In this document: piece by piece, positions 1-7,557 of the stretch | Position numbering within the stretch: position 1 is the stretch's first letter | Layout of the letters: each line of letters opens with the position of its first letter | Assembly (NCBI GenBank): GCA_003118195.1 | Contig: BEXV01004571.1 | Location: forward strand, 14,829-25,359 | DNA: 10,531 nt | Origin: Hemicentrotus pulcherrimus | Lineage: Eukaryota; Echinodermata; Echinoidea; Camarodonta; Strongylocentrotidae | Direction of reading: 5' to 3' | Position numbers and translations under genes: made by a program | Notes under the pieces: model-generated | What the model was told of the DNA's origin: nothing | Database searches by the model: none | What the model saw: only the letters and a program-made list of their open reading frames with translations

Positions 1-128
1 GACTTGTTCCCATTTCCGGTAGGTGCATCACTAGCTTTCCCATGTTGAAGGTTATTTTATATTCCCCATCTCTGCAATCCTTTAGCAAATGTATTACTTT
101 GTGTACGGATGGCAGAGTTCCTCGTTTT
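1..128 (-). CDS. possible partial exon running off the left edge
   Basis: Read on the minus strand, a pyrimidine-rich stretch ends in TTTTAATTTCCAG (AG at 130-129). From base 127 a frame then stays open for about 42 codons to the window edge. It reads as ordinary protein (KRGTLPSVHKVIHLLKDC, then GKLVMHLPEMGTS), with mixed charged and hydrophobic residues. I do not recognise the family. The plus strand is also open over these bases, so open length alone is weak evidence. The support is the acceptor-like junction plus the protein-like composition. If real, this is an internal exon entered in phase 1 of a gene lying mostly to the left. It could also be chance. Confidence 0.28.
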
Positions 129-314
129 CTGGAAATTAAAATGACATACTTTACTAAAAGAAATATACAATTTATTATAAAAATATTCTAGCAGTAGTGC
201 CGGATATTCCCATCAAAATGAGTTTCTAGTAATCACTGTGAACTTCGATTAAATGTAACTGTTTAATTACCTCCTGCCGTAATCCGAAATAAATGTTGGT
301 ATCTCTGTACTTCT

Positions 315-461
315 GGGGGCGTTTCACAAAACTTGTCATCAGTGACAAATTACAGTTGATGTTATAAGCTACTGAAATCCTTGCTTCTGATTGGTTATTA
401 GGAGATTTGTCACTGATTTTAGTCAGTTGTCATTAAAAAAAGGCTTTGTAAAACGGGTCCC
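315..461. mobile_element. short inverted-repeat element (MITE-like)
   Basis: The element is about 147 bp and has no coding capacity. Its ends match imperfectly in opposite orientation: the left end begins GGGGGCGTTTCACAAAAC, and the reverse complement of the right end begins GGGACCCGTTTTACAAAGCC. Inside them an exact 13-bp inverted repeat, ATCAGTGACAAAT, lies at 338-350 and 405-417. The centre carries TTCTGATTGGTTATTAGGAG. CTGG occurs at 313-316 and 461-464 and might be a target duplication, but the exact ends are unsure. The form resembles abundant MITEs of marine invertebrate genomes with a GGGnCCGTTTCA-type terminus (from general memory). It would be non-autonomous. Confidence 0.72.
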
Positions 462-464
462 TGG

Positions 465-776
465 TCTACAAAAGGAGGAGGCCATTTAAGTAACATGTCG
501 CCTTCTCTCGGCGAGGTGACTAGCTGTGATTCTAGGTAGGGTCTAAACACGTACGCTTGTATATCCAAGGCCAGGCCTGTGACTGTTGCTAGATAGAGAG
601 CTTGTCGTCTTCGTTTGATTTTTATTATTTTCGACCATATTATGATATTTTAGATCAAATCGTATAACAATATGAATATTTCCAAGATTAAGATCAACAA
701 GATTAAACTACACTCTTAAAACAAACTTATATTTTTTGTTAATTAGATCGCCTAATCATATTTATTTAAATAGATA
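465..776. other. stretch without recognisable gene
   Basis: No convincing coding frame, RNA gene or repeat was found. The first half (about 465-600) is of mixed composition with a few CpGs, and the rest is AT-rich. A 14-codon frame from ATG 495 ends at TAG 537, and a splice-donor-like GAG/GTGACT lies inside it. That is too little to call an exon. AAGATTAA occurs twice close together (near 685 and 700). Confidence 0.5.
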
Positions 777-786
777 CTAGGGGAGA

Positions 787-1193
787 CCGGGGACGATTGT
801 AACACGGGGCAAATGTAACAAAGGCTCTCACCGCTCACAGAAACGTGCTGAACGCGTGCGCTTTCATGTGGTAATGCGTATTCCATTGCTACACACGCTG
901 CCCTACTGCCTGCTGGTCTAATACATGTTGAATCTTTTTACAGCCAAAAAACCGTTTTTCGAGCAGGTGAGTAAAATCTTTACTTATCCATAAGTTTTTC
1001 TTCTAGACCCTAATTTACGGTAGCTATGTCTTTTATTTTAATATATATTGAAAAGAGGATTCTAGGCTTGTATTTGACGAACATTGTAACGGAGAATACC
1101 AGTGCCGTGATTGTAAAAAATCTGATGAGTACGGCTGTGTAACTCGGAGGCAAAAGTAACACCGTGTTACAATTGCCCTTACTATTGCCCCGG
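787..1193. repeat. subterminal GGGCAATTGTAACA-like repeats
   Basis: At least six related words occur in the left part of the pogo-like element. Forward copies are at about 789-805 (GGGGACGATTGTAACAC), 806-820 (GGGGCAAATGTAACA), 1082-1091 and 1150-1162. Reverse copies lie at about 1178-1162 and 1193-1176. ATTGTAACACGG at 796-807 recurs exactly inverted at 1162-1173, and CCGGGG at 787-792 recurs inverted at 1188-1193. Such clusters near transposon ends usually bind the transposase. The inverted pairing also allows a separate reading: a small non-autonomous derivative spanning about 777-1195 sits at the front of the element. Confidence 0.6.
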
Positions 1194-1331
1194 AAATTTA
1201 TTTTGTAACTATTTTATCATAAGGCACTCTCACAAGCTTCTAAAAAATGCACTATTGATAGAAATGCATCATATTGTGTTGATTTATCACAATTTTAGCC
1301 TAAATCATTTATTTTTTATCGTTTATTTCAG
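967..1331 (+). other. probable intron in the transposase 5' leader
   Basis: A strong donor, GAGCAG/GTGAGT, cuts at 966/967. An acceptor with a T-rich tract, ATCGTTTATTTCAG, ends at 1331. The next bases are AATGGTTCG, so the first methionine codon of the transposase starts two bases into the downstream exon. The splice would join a leader exon (about 777-966, no long frame) to the coding exon. The intron contains part of the GTAACA-type repeat cluster. The evidence is from splice-site sequence only. Confidence 0.5.
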
Positions 1332-2503
1332 AATGGTTCGTTCAAGGAAGCGCACAACAAATCGAGGTGAAAATTTGCACCCGCTAGAAGAGGCTTCCCG
1401 AGTTGTTTTAAGTCGGGAAAAGTCTGTCAGAAGCGTGGCAAGTGACTTTGGCCTTTGCCATGTTACTCTCAGTAGGTACTGCAATGCCAAAAAGATAGGA
1501 GAGAGTACCCCGAAATATGGCTACAACCCACACCCTCGTTTCTTTTCGTCAGAACAAGAAGCTAAGCTCACCAAATATCTTCTTGAAGCTGCTGACCTGT
1601 ATTACAGATTGACACCTCTGGAGGTCAGGAGTTTTGCGTACAAGTGTGCAGTGACCTACAATCTGCGCACTCCTGAAAAGTGGCATGAAACTATGATGGC
1701 AGGAGCTGACTGGTTTTCTAGTTTCATGACCCGGAATCCATCCCTTTCCATCAGGAAACCTCAAGCAACAAGCTTAGCAAGAGCAACAGCGTTCAACCGA
1801 ACAACCGTGAACGAATTCTTTGACGATCTTAGCACTGCGATGAGGAAACATAATTTTGCTCCACAAAAGATCTACAATGTGGATGAAACTGGTGTGACAA
1901 CTGTACAAACACCAAACCACATTGTAGCACAGAAGGGGAAAAAGCAAGTAGGAGCTCTACATCTCAAGAACGAGGTACGCTAGTGACATGTGCCATTGCC
2001 ATCAACGGAACTGGAAACAGCATCCCGCCAATATTCGTATTCCCGAGGAAAAACTTTAAAGAGCACTTCATACGTGATGGCCCTCCAGGATGCATTGGCA
2101 CTGCCAATGGCACAGGTTGGATGCAAGAAGAGGATTTTGTTGTATTTCTTAAGTACCTCGTGAAGCATGCCAAGCCCAATAAAGAACAAACAGTTCTCCT
2201 ACTACTTGATAACCACGACTCGCATCTATCTGTTGAAGCTCTCAACTTTAGTTACGAGTCGGGTATCATTCTCCTCTCCTATATCCCTCTACATACTTCA
2301 CACAAACTACAGCCTCTAGACTGGGGAGTGTATGGTCCCTTCAAAAAGACAGTGAATACAGCTTGTGACTCTTGGACCATCCTGGTCAAACTATGACCAT
2401 ATACGACATCCCAGGAATCGTCCGCCAAGCTTTGCCATTAGCTGTCACGCCAAGGAATATCATGGCAGGGTTTGCGTGCACAGGGATCATGCCTTTCAAA
2501 AGC

Positions 2504-2797
2504 ACCCCTGCCCAAACAATCACAACTGATGATCCTAGTACCAGCACCCCTGTCCAAACAATCACAACTGATGATCCTAGTACCAGCACCCCTGCCCAAA
2601 CAATCACAACTGATGATCCTAGTACCAGCACCCCTGTCCAAACAATCACAACTGATGATCCTAGTACCAGCGCCCCTGCCCAAACAATCACAACTGATGA
2701 TCCTAGCACCAGCACCCCTGCCAAAATATTTATAACTGATGATCCTAGCACCAGCACCCCTGCCAAAATAATCACAACAGATGTACCCAACACCAGC
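2504..2797 (+). repeat. 42-bp minisatellite inside the transposase linker
   Basis: Seven tandem 42-bp units start at 2504, 2546, 2588, 2630, 2672, 2714 and 2756, with a partial eighth after 2797. In the transposase frame each codes for 14 residues of the type TPAQTITTDDPSTS, a Thr/Pro/Ser-rich, acidic, probably disordered linker between catalytic core and basic tail. Units 1 and 3 are identical, and units 2 and 4 are identical, differing from 1 and 3 by one C/T change (Ala/Val). This suggests a recent duplication of an 84-bp dimer. Units 6 and 7 are the most diverged (TPAKIFIT..., TPAKIITTDVPNTS). Because 42 is divisible by three, several other frames on both strands also stay open here without meaning. 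Confidence 0.95.
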
Positions 2798-3115
2798 ACC
2801 CCAAATCAAGCACCGAGCCAATTTACCCCAGAACCCCAAAAGCTCAGCCACGTTAAGAATCCAAGAGAGGCGGACGGAAGAGGAGGAAAACATCAATACC
2901 CACAGATACACCTGTGAAGAATGCGCTCATAGAGGAGAAGTTGGCTGCACGGAAAAAGAAAAACAAAGGAAAGTCGTTGATGTTAAGTCGGCCCCAAAGA
3001 AGAAAAGTTCAGCCCCCACCGGCACTACAAAGAAAAACAAGAACTCCAACACGTCCAAGACAAAGCATCCATAACCCGATTCATCATCTGATAGCGAGGA
3101 TGAAATGATGAATTG

Positions 3116-3256
3116 TGTTTGGTATGCTGTGAGGATTATGCCAATAGTCTGCCGGGTGAGCCATGGGTTCAATGTAACACCTGTGGTTACTGGGCACATG
3201 AAGACTGCACACCTGGCGCTAGTACTTTTGTATGTCACAATTGTGATTCTGAGTAA
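3116..3256 (+). other. PHD zinc finger segment of the pogo-like transposase
   Basis: Read from 3116, this frame gives a complete Cys4-His-Cys3 pattern: CLVC, then QCNTC, then HEDC, then CHNC, with the aromatic WAH typical of PHD fingers, and the stop codon TAA at 3254-3256. PHD fingers commonly bind histone H3 tails, and some pogo/Tigger-like animal transposases end in one (family knowledge). It lies out of frame with the acidic SSSDSEDE run just before it (3081-3104). An extra GT at about 3115-3118 would explain this last shift. All eight zinc ligands survive. Confidence 0.85.
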
Positions 3257-3286
3257 AAGCGGGAAAAAAAGAAAATGATGAAGTGT

Positions 3287-3292
3287 AATAAA
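3287..3292 (+). promoter_or_regulatory. polyadenylation signal hexamer
   Basis: AATAAA lies 31 bases after the transposase stop, in the usual place for the end of its transcript. The hexamer is common in AT-rich DNA, so only its position gives it weight. Confidence 0.4.
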
Positions 3293-4067
3293 AATGAAAG
3301 TTGTTTTTTAAGGCTAGTGTACTGCTCACATCCTTTGGAAAAATCTTTTTATCTTGACAAGACAAACAAAAAATATACATTTCTAATGATTTGAAACTAT
3401 CAGATATCATTAATGTGTTTACTTTCTTATTGTTAAAGGAGGTAGCAATTAACAAAAATTCTTGGTTTCCAACTTCATATCTTTCTTTAATCTTAATGAC
3501 ATGTTTTGCTTATTAGCCAAAGAAGCAAAATACAAGGAGCTCTTATAATAATAGCCTGCTAGCTTACTCACTAGTGTGAATGTTTTTCTTCTGTTTTTAA
3601 ATTTTTATAACCAATAGTACAGAGTGAATTATGGTTATAATTCATAAAAAGCCTTATCAATCCATGTTAAATTTTGGTTCATGAAAGTGCTAAAGTTGAT
3701 CTGATGTGGTTAGGGACCATATGTAATTTAAGTAAGTTGCTGGCACAGAAATATTTCTATTGCCACGATAATGACTGTTTTGACCGATGGCCGATTATTC
3801 TGTATTTAAAGTGTATGATTACAGGCCATTGAGCTGCTGAATATTGGGAGATAAGTGCTCTATAATTTTAAATGTGATAAAAGGCAGAGGCTTATATTTT
3901 GACTGAGCATAGTGTTGTTGATCTTGTTTTCATCCTTTTCATGTCGGAGGCCTTAGAAAGTCACTTGTTGCTTGCAGGGCACCACTCAGTGTAAATGACT
4001 CTATAGCATGGTTCTTTTACACAAGTGTTTGAGTAAATTATGCAAGTCTTATACACACTATCTGAAT
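3293..4067. other. AT-rich non-coding stretch
   Basis: I see no coding frame with protein-like composition, no RNA gene and no inverted-repeat element. The missing right end of the pogo-like element was looked for here and not found. If the exons at 4094 and 4780 belong to a gene with earlier exons, this is intron. Confidence 0.5.
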
Positions 4068-4093
4068 TTTGTTTCTTCTTCTTCTTTCTTTAG

Positions 4094-4228
4094 AACAAAG
4101 GCAAAACCTGGCATTTTTCTTGGTGCCATTCATGTTTGAGAAGAGGAATTGCAAGACGGGTGCCAGTACTTCCGGTGGAGCATCACCCTAAAAGGCCATC
4201 CTTGATGCCTTCATTGACTGTCAATTTG
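4094..4228 (+). pseudogene. probable internal exon of a broken gene of unknown function
   Basis: A long pyrimidine tract (4068-4091, TTCTTCTTCTTCTTTCTTTAG) gives a strong acceptor ending at 4093. In the frame with codons from 4096 the sequence reads AFFLVPFMFEKRNCKTGAST, then a TAA at 4189-4191, then KAILDAFIDCQ. The pieces on each side of the stop look like one conserved protein segment interrupted by a nonsense change. I believe it belongs with the terminal exon at 4780, because the style matches the middle part of that uncharacterised metazoan family. This is from memory, not a search. The 3' edge is uncertain: the best donor is a weak TTT/GTTAGAG near 4228. The segment is short, so homology should be tested. 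Confidence 0.42.
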
Positions 4229-4230
4229 TT

Positions 4231-4779
4231 AGAGTGCAAATAATATAAATTATTCTCGAGTATATTTAAAATTCGAACAATAATTTTAAACTCCGTAAGG
4301 CAAACTTAAATGTTAAGTGCTCATAGAAATTCATATCTATGTATTTATGTGATTATATGTTTATGTATATAGCATGCATTCATGTATTATCTTATTTATG
4401 CATATTTGCTATGTATCTACCAGTCTGCTTATGTAAATTATCCATGTTTGCATCTACATATTTTCTTTCATGCATTTATGTATAATATAAATGTATGTGT
4501 GAACTCAACTAATTTCTTCTTTTGAAGAGAAATAAATGAAATCATTAAATCAGGGCTCATATGCCGAAATTTTGGATCAACATATGGAAGAGGAAAAGAG
4601 ACCCACATGTTCATTTCAATATTGAAATAACATAGAATATTTGTGACGTATTTATTCCTCTGGGTCACATTTACCAGTAGCAGGAAAAATTCCCCTGACC
4701 TGAATCATGGTAACGAGTGTGGTTGATTCATTGACATTGTGTGTTGTGCATATTGTTTACGGTTCTGTTATCTTAACAG
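4231..4779. other. AT-rich probable intron with ATGTAT-rich segment
   Basis: This stretch separates the two probable exons and ends in the acceptor TTATCTTAACAG (AG 4778-4779). Between about 4320 and 4500 the words ATGTAT, TTATG and CATGCATT recur many times without a fixed period, which suggests a decayed simple-sequence tract. No gene was seen. Confidence 0.45.
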
Positions 4780-5108
4780 GAAAGCGCTCACATAGAAGGC
4801 TTCCTTCAGAGCATTGATGAGACACAACGGTCACAGCCCTCCATCTTGGAACTCTTCACCGAGAGCATACTCAGACCTCAACAAGTCTATGTAATAATAG
4901 AGAAGAGGGCAGTACCTGTGCAGTCCTGATCGAAGCAGTTGACACCTGCTACAACACGCACTACGTCCTTGACTGTCAGTACCAGAACACGCTGATAGGG
5001 ACCTGGACTTTCTTTGAGAAAGTCATTTTCAACCAAAAGGGAGAAAGCAACTTTCGTGAAACACCAGCGAGGCGCTCTTTCCGGGCATTTGTTGCCTTCA
5101 CACAGTAG
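4780..5108 (+). pseudogene. terminal exon of an uncharacterised metazoan protein family, frameshifted
   Basis: After the acceptor at 4779, frame 4780 reads ESAHIEGFLQSIDETQRSQP, continuing to RPQQVYVIIEKRAVPV, and meets TGA at 4927. One frame over, from 4923, it continues as VLIEAVDTCYNTHYVLDCQY through TFFEKVIFNQKGE and SFRAFVAFTQ to TAG at 5106. Loss of one base (or one more than a multiple of three) near 4917-4926 joins the two halves. The pattern (VIIE, about 20 residues, YVLDCQYQ, FFEKVIF, arginine-rich end) is one I know from the C-termini of large uncharacterised proteins expanded in fish and marine invertebrates. No enzymatic role is known to me. Most of the second half is repeated downstream. 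Confidence 0.62.
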
Positions 5109-5690
5109 TTATTGTCGCTGATCAAAGCAGTTGACACCTGCTACAAGGCGCTCTACGTCCTTGACTGCCAGTACCAGAACACGCTGATAGGGACCTGGAC
5201 TTTCTTTGAGAAAGTTGTTTTCAACCAAAAGGGAGAAAGCAACCTTCGTGAAACACCAGCGATGCGCTCTTTCCGGGCATTGTTGCCTTCATACAGTAGT
5301 CATTGTCGCTGATCAAAGCAGTTGACACCTGCTACAAGGCGCTCTACGTCTTTGACTGCCAGTACCAGAACACGCTGATAGGGACCTGGACTTTCTTTGA
5401 GAAAGTTGTTTTCAACCAAAAGGGAGAAAGTAACTTTCGTGAAACACCAGCGATGCGCTCTTTCCGGGCATTTGTTGCCTTCACACAGTAGTAATTATCG
5501 ATGATCAAAGCAATTAACACCTGCTACAAGGCGATCTACGTCCTAGACTGCCAGTACCAGAACACGCTAAAAGGGACCTGGACTTTCTTTGAGAAAGTCA
5601 TTTTCAAACAAAAGGGAGAAAGCAACTTTCGAAAAACAAAAGCAATGCGCTTTTCCAGGCATTTGTTGCCTTAACACAATAATCATCTCA
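4926..5690 (+). repeat. four tandem 192-bp copies of a terminal exon
   Basis: Copies start at 4926, 5118, 5309 and 5501, with lengths 192, 191, 192 and about 190. The unit begins CTGATC(A/G)AAGCAGTTGACA and ends ACACAGTAGTTATTGTCG. It therefore includes the coding end, the TAG stop and about 12 bases beyond, exactly 64 codons. Copy 2 lost one T in GGGCATTTGTTGCC, which frameshifts its last residues. Copies 2 and 3 differ at about 7 positions and are the youngest pair. Copy 4 is the most diverged, rich in changes to A (including CTGATC to ATGATC), and its stop region reads CAATAA. Copies 1 to 3 each keep most of the reading frame. Confidence 0.95.
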
Positions 5691-6910
5691 ACAGCCGATG
5701 GTCATTGTCAGCTCTCAAATCTGTTTCACAAAACAATGATTTATACAAAACTGCACTCCATATTCCAGAAATTGAAAATAATAAAAGAACTAACTTTTCT
5801 ACTTCTTGATAGGTTTAAAACTTGTATTTGTCAATGCGTTACGATGCTATGATGATCGTTTTTCCCCTAAGCAGTGTTTCCCATTTGATTTGTACACAAA
5901 TTACGCATATGAGTTGAAAACATCAGTTTTCATGTTGAAATCTAACAAATATTTTTCATATTCACCCTTCACAAATTGGTGTGAAAATGTGTAATGGACT
6001 TGTAATTGGTACTGAAAACTAATTTTAAGTCTGAAACAAACTTCAAAAATATTTTCCAAAACCCGCAAAAAAATTACCATGTGATGCACAAGGGCGATAT
6101 ATTCTATGCCAATAAACACCAATATCGTCTATACATCTGTCTGTCTGACTGTAATTTTAATTATTAATGTCTCTGCCAGGAAGATTTTGATTTTAAGTAA
6201 GTGTGCAAACTCCCAAAGTGGATTTTAAATGCAAATTATAGAAGTTATGTTTGTCTTATATCTCCTGCAAGCTTTAACAAAAATCTGATCATTTTTACAG
6301 GTTTGCAAAAAGAAATAAGAGAAGTCATGTTCTAATTTAGACAGTTTAATTTAAGTTTTCTTTTTGGACAATAATTTATTACTTGCATAGTAATCAAGTT
6401 ATCAAGGGAAGTACATATTTATACCTGTCAGAGATTTTGTTCAGAGACAGTTGCATGGTAAACTTGATTCATTTTGTTCACTTATTATTCAAGTATGGCA
6501 TCACTCAGTGATTTTTGTAGCTTTTTGTTATATTACTTGATTGTAATAACATTGAAAGACACTGTTTAATCATTTTCCACTTCTGCAAAGTGATGCACAC
6601 TTTCTTTGCATGCAGTTGGTTATTTTGTTTAGGTTTTTCACTTTCTAGTTGTAACTTTCTGAGTTTCAGTTATATGAAAAATATTTTAAAAAACTACTGC
6701 TGTACAGTGCATTGATTGGACATTTGTTACTGTGTGGTTTACTGTGTGCATGTGTGCTTGTTAATCCATACTTATTGTAAATTGATTGAATTGTGCTTTA
6801 TAGCATTCAAGACAGTTTTACAGAAACAGTCATGAGAATGATATTTTTGTTATCCTTTATTTTGGGGGAGGAGGCTATTGAGTTAAGAAATTCACAAATA
6901 CACGCAAAAA
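5691..6910. other. AT-rich stretch without recognisable gene
   Basis: Short open frames here (for example 5806-5994 plus and 5901-6122 minus) have composition expected by chance, with no motif. AATAAA occurs at 5780-5785, the first after the tandem exon array, and again at 6111-6116. Either could end its transcript. No RNA gene, inverted-repeat element or tandem repeat was seen. Confidence 0.5.
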
Positions 6911-6915
6911 ACTGA

Positions 6916-7071
6916 GGTGCTAAATGTTGGGTGCTGAGTGAGATTCTACACTTGAAGTGCCAAAATCGGCACTTGACGGGTTAACTTTAACAAGGAAACC
7001 GAAACGTGCTGAATATTTGAGTGCAGAAAACGAGTGCTATAACAATATGCAGCACTTAACATCGAGTGCTG
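6916..7071. repeat. cluster of AGTGCT/AGCACT words with a hairpin
   Basis: Nine GTGC or GCAC words lie within about 155 bases: near 6917, 6931, 6957, 6970, 7006, 7021, 7034, 7052 and 7066. Most have the wider form GAGTGCT. About one would be expected by chance. AAGTGCC at 6955-6961 and GGCACTT at 6968-6974 form a perfect 7-bp inverted repeat with a 6-base loop. The cluster is directly upstream of the leader of the zinc-finger/transposase-like gene, so it may be a set of transposase-binding subterminal repeats or promoter sites. Confidence 0.5.
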
Positions 7072-7089
7072 ACTGCATAACCTGATCTG

Positions 7090-7109
7090 ATTGGTCGGTT
7101 AGTATAATA
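7090..7109 (+). promoter_or_regulatory. possible core promoter (CCAAT and TATA-like)
   Basis: ATTGG (a reversed CCAAT box) at 7090-7094 is followed by TATAATA at 7103-7109. This would place transcription start near 7133, at the beginning of the CpG-rich segment. The spacing is plausible, but the elements are short, so this is tentative. Confidence 0.3.
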
Positions 7110-7132
7110 GCTGGGATCCAGATTTGTCCAGA

Positions 7133-7326
7133 CTTGTTCCTCGCGTGCAAGTTTGCTGCACTGGATCGATGGACCGGCCTGCGGTTAGCTAGGCTAGCTG
7201 CGCGGCTACGTGCCCGGTCGGGGGCCAGGGCCAGGATGCCCAGCCAAGCGGAGCGCGCATGTGCACCACACAACGTTTGTTGCTTCTTATCCTGCATATA
7301 GCAGCAGTCAAAGGGTTCAAAGCGAG
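7133..7326 (+). other. probable non-coding first exon, CpG-rich
   Basis: Composition changes sharply here: about 14 CpGs fall between 7140 and 7275, against almost none in the flanking kilobase. The segment ends in AAGCGAG/GTAAGC, a strong splice donor (cut 7326/7327). It carries no long plus-strand frame. With an acceptor at 7532 and the ATG at 7558, the simplest model is a 5' UTR exon. The start is only estimated from the TATA-like box. Confidence 0.45.
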
Positions 7327-7532
7327 GTAAGCAATCAAATAAACCAAGTTCAGGGGCCCGTTGCATAAAACTTACCATTGATGGTAACTTTGCCATCAAT
7401 GGCAACTACCATGGAAACCTTGATTTCGATTGGCTGTTGAGCCCTGTTACCATGGTAGTTGCCATCAATGGTAAGTTTTAGGCAACGGGACCCAGGTTTA
7501 AGTTATAATTAAATTAAAGGCTGCTTTTCTAG
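7327..7532 (+). other. probable 5' UTR intron hosting a MITE
   Basis: The donor GAG/GTAAGC is at 7327 and the acceptor CTGCTTTTCTAG ends at 7532, giving a 206-base intron. The element at 7353-7493 fills about two thirds of it. Without that insert only about 65 bases would remain. The coding frame opens 25 bases after the acceptor. Confidence 0.5.
7353..7493. mobile_element. short inverted-repeat element (MITE-like)
   Basis: The outer arms 7357-7384 and 7462-7489 match over 28 bp with one mismatch (CCCGTTGCATAAAACTTACC and on, against the inverted right end). The extreme ends are GGGGCCCGTT and, inverted, GGGTCCCGTT. Inside, CAACTACCATGG (7403-7414) pairs with CCATGGTAGTTG (7450-7461). The left arm carries 18 extra bases, which create a local palindrome CCATTGATGG/CCATCAATGG. 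CAGG occurs on both sides (7351-7354, 7493-7496), a possible target duplication. The centre contains GATTGGCTG, reminiscent of GATTGGTTA in the element at 315-461. It is non-coding. The high arm identity suggests a fairly young insertion. Confidence 0.88.
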
Positions 7533-7557
7533 TATAGACTCTAGTCAAACTTCGAAA

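Larger units (their letters stand above)
1333..3256 (+). pseudogene. pogo/Tigger-like transposase with PHD finger, frameshifted
   Basis: This is a remnant of a DDE transposase that would bind its element's ends and cut and join DNA in the nucleus. I start it at ATG 1333, just after the splice acceptor. In order it holds: a basic N-terminus; a psq-type helix-turn-helix (about residues 15-55, SVRSVASDFGLCHVTLSRY); a CENP-B-type helix-turn-helix (about 70-165); and the catalytic core. Aspartate 1 is in YNVDETG (codon 1882), aspartate 2 in LLDNHDSH (codon 2208) and aspartate 3 in QPLDWGVYGPF (codon 2319). The spacing between the last two is 36 residues. A repeat-filled linker, a Lys/Arg-rich tail and a PHD finger follow, ending at TAA 3254. 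Homology moves through different frames at about 1959, 2375, 2860, 3070 and 3116. The first four each fit loss of one base or one more than a multiple of three; the last fits a 2-base gain. It cannot make a full product unless these are assembly errors. Confidence 0.88.
777..3292 (+). mobile_element. decayed pogo/Tigger-like DNA transposon
   Basis: The boundaries are inferred. On the left, TA at 775-776 is followed by CTAGGGGAGACCGGGGACGA. This looks like a terminal sequence after a TA target site, as expected for Tc1/mariner-pogo relatives, which insert at TA. On the right I place the end provisionally at the AATAAA (3287-3292) after the transposase stop. I could not find a matching inverted copy of the left end down to about 4780, so the right terminus is lost, diverged or further away. 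The contents run in order: GTAACA-type subterminal repeats, a 5' leader with an intron, then a transposase remnant with a PHD finger. The element is surely immobile by its own product. Confidence 0.7.

Noticed and set aside
1..11. GACTTGTTCC shared with the sequence near 7132
   Set aside because: Ten bases only, with unrelated flanks. This is expected by chance.
495..539. Short frame from ATG 495 as a first coding exon
   Set aside because: It has only 14 codons, an unproven donor inside it and no linked downstream exon.
840..852. GAAACGTGCTGAA shared exactly with 7001-7013
   Set aside because: A single 13-bp match is about what a window of this size gives by chance when all positions are compared, and the flanks do not match.
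2386..2911. Two long minus-strand frames and an extra plus-strand frame over the minisatellite
   Set aside because: The 42-bp unit is divisible by three, so any frame without a stop in one unit stays open through all. The repeated peptides are by-products of the transposase linker.
3219..3455. 78-codon minus-strand frame after the PHD finger
   Set aside because: It overlaps the PHD coding end and an AT-rich tail, is rich in Phe/Ser/Lys from T/A runs, and shows no family resemblance.
4926..5690. Tandem array as a CRISPR or satellite array
   Set aside because: Units are contiguous with no unique spacers and encode a conserved protein end. Only four copies are present, so it is an exon duplication.
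5901..6122. 73-codon minus-strand frame and neighbouring plus-strand frames in 5589-5994
   Set aside because: Low-complexity, AT-driven composition with no motifs. Part of the plus-strand set is the diverged fourth copy of the tandem exon read out of frame.
7037..7405. 122-codon minus-strand open frame across the CpG-rich leader
   Set aside because: It overlaps a likely 5' UTR exon, its donor and the left arm of a MITE, has no motif, and its length is explained by GC-rich composition with few stops.
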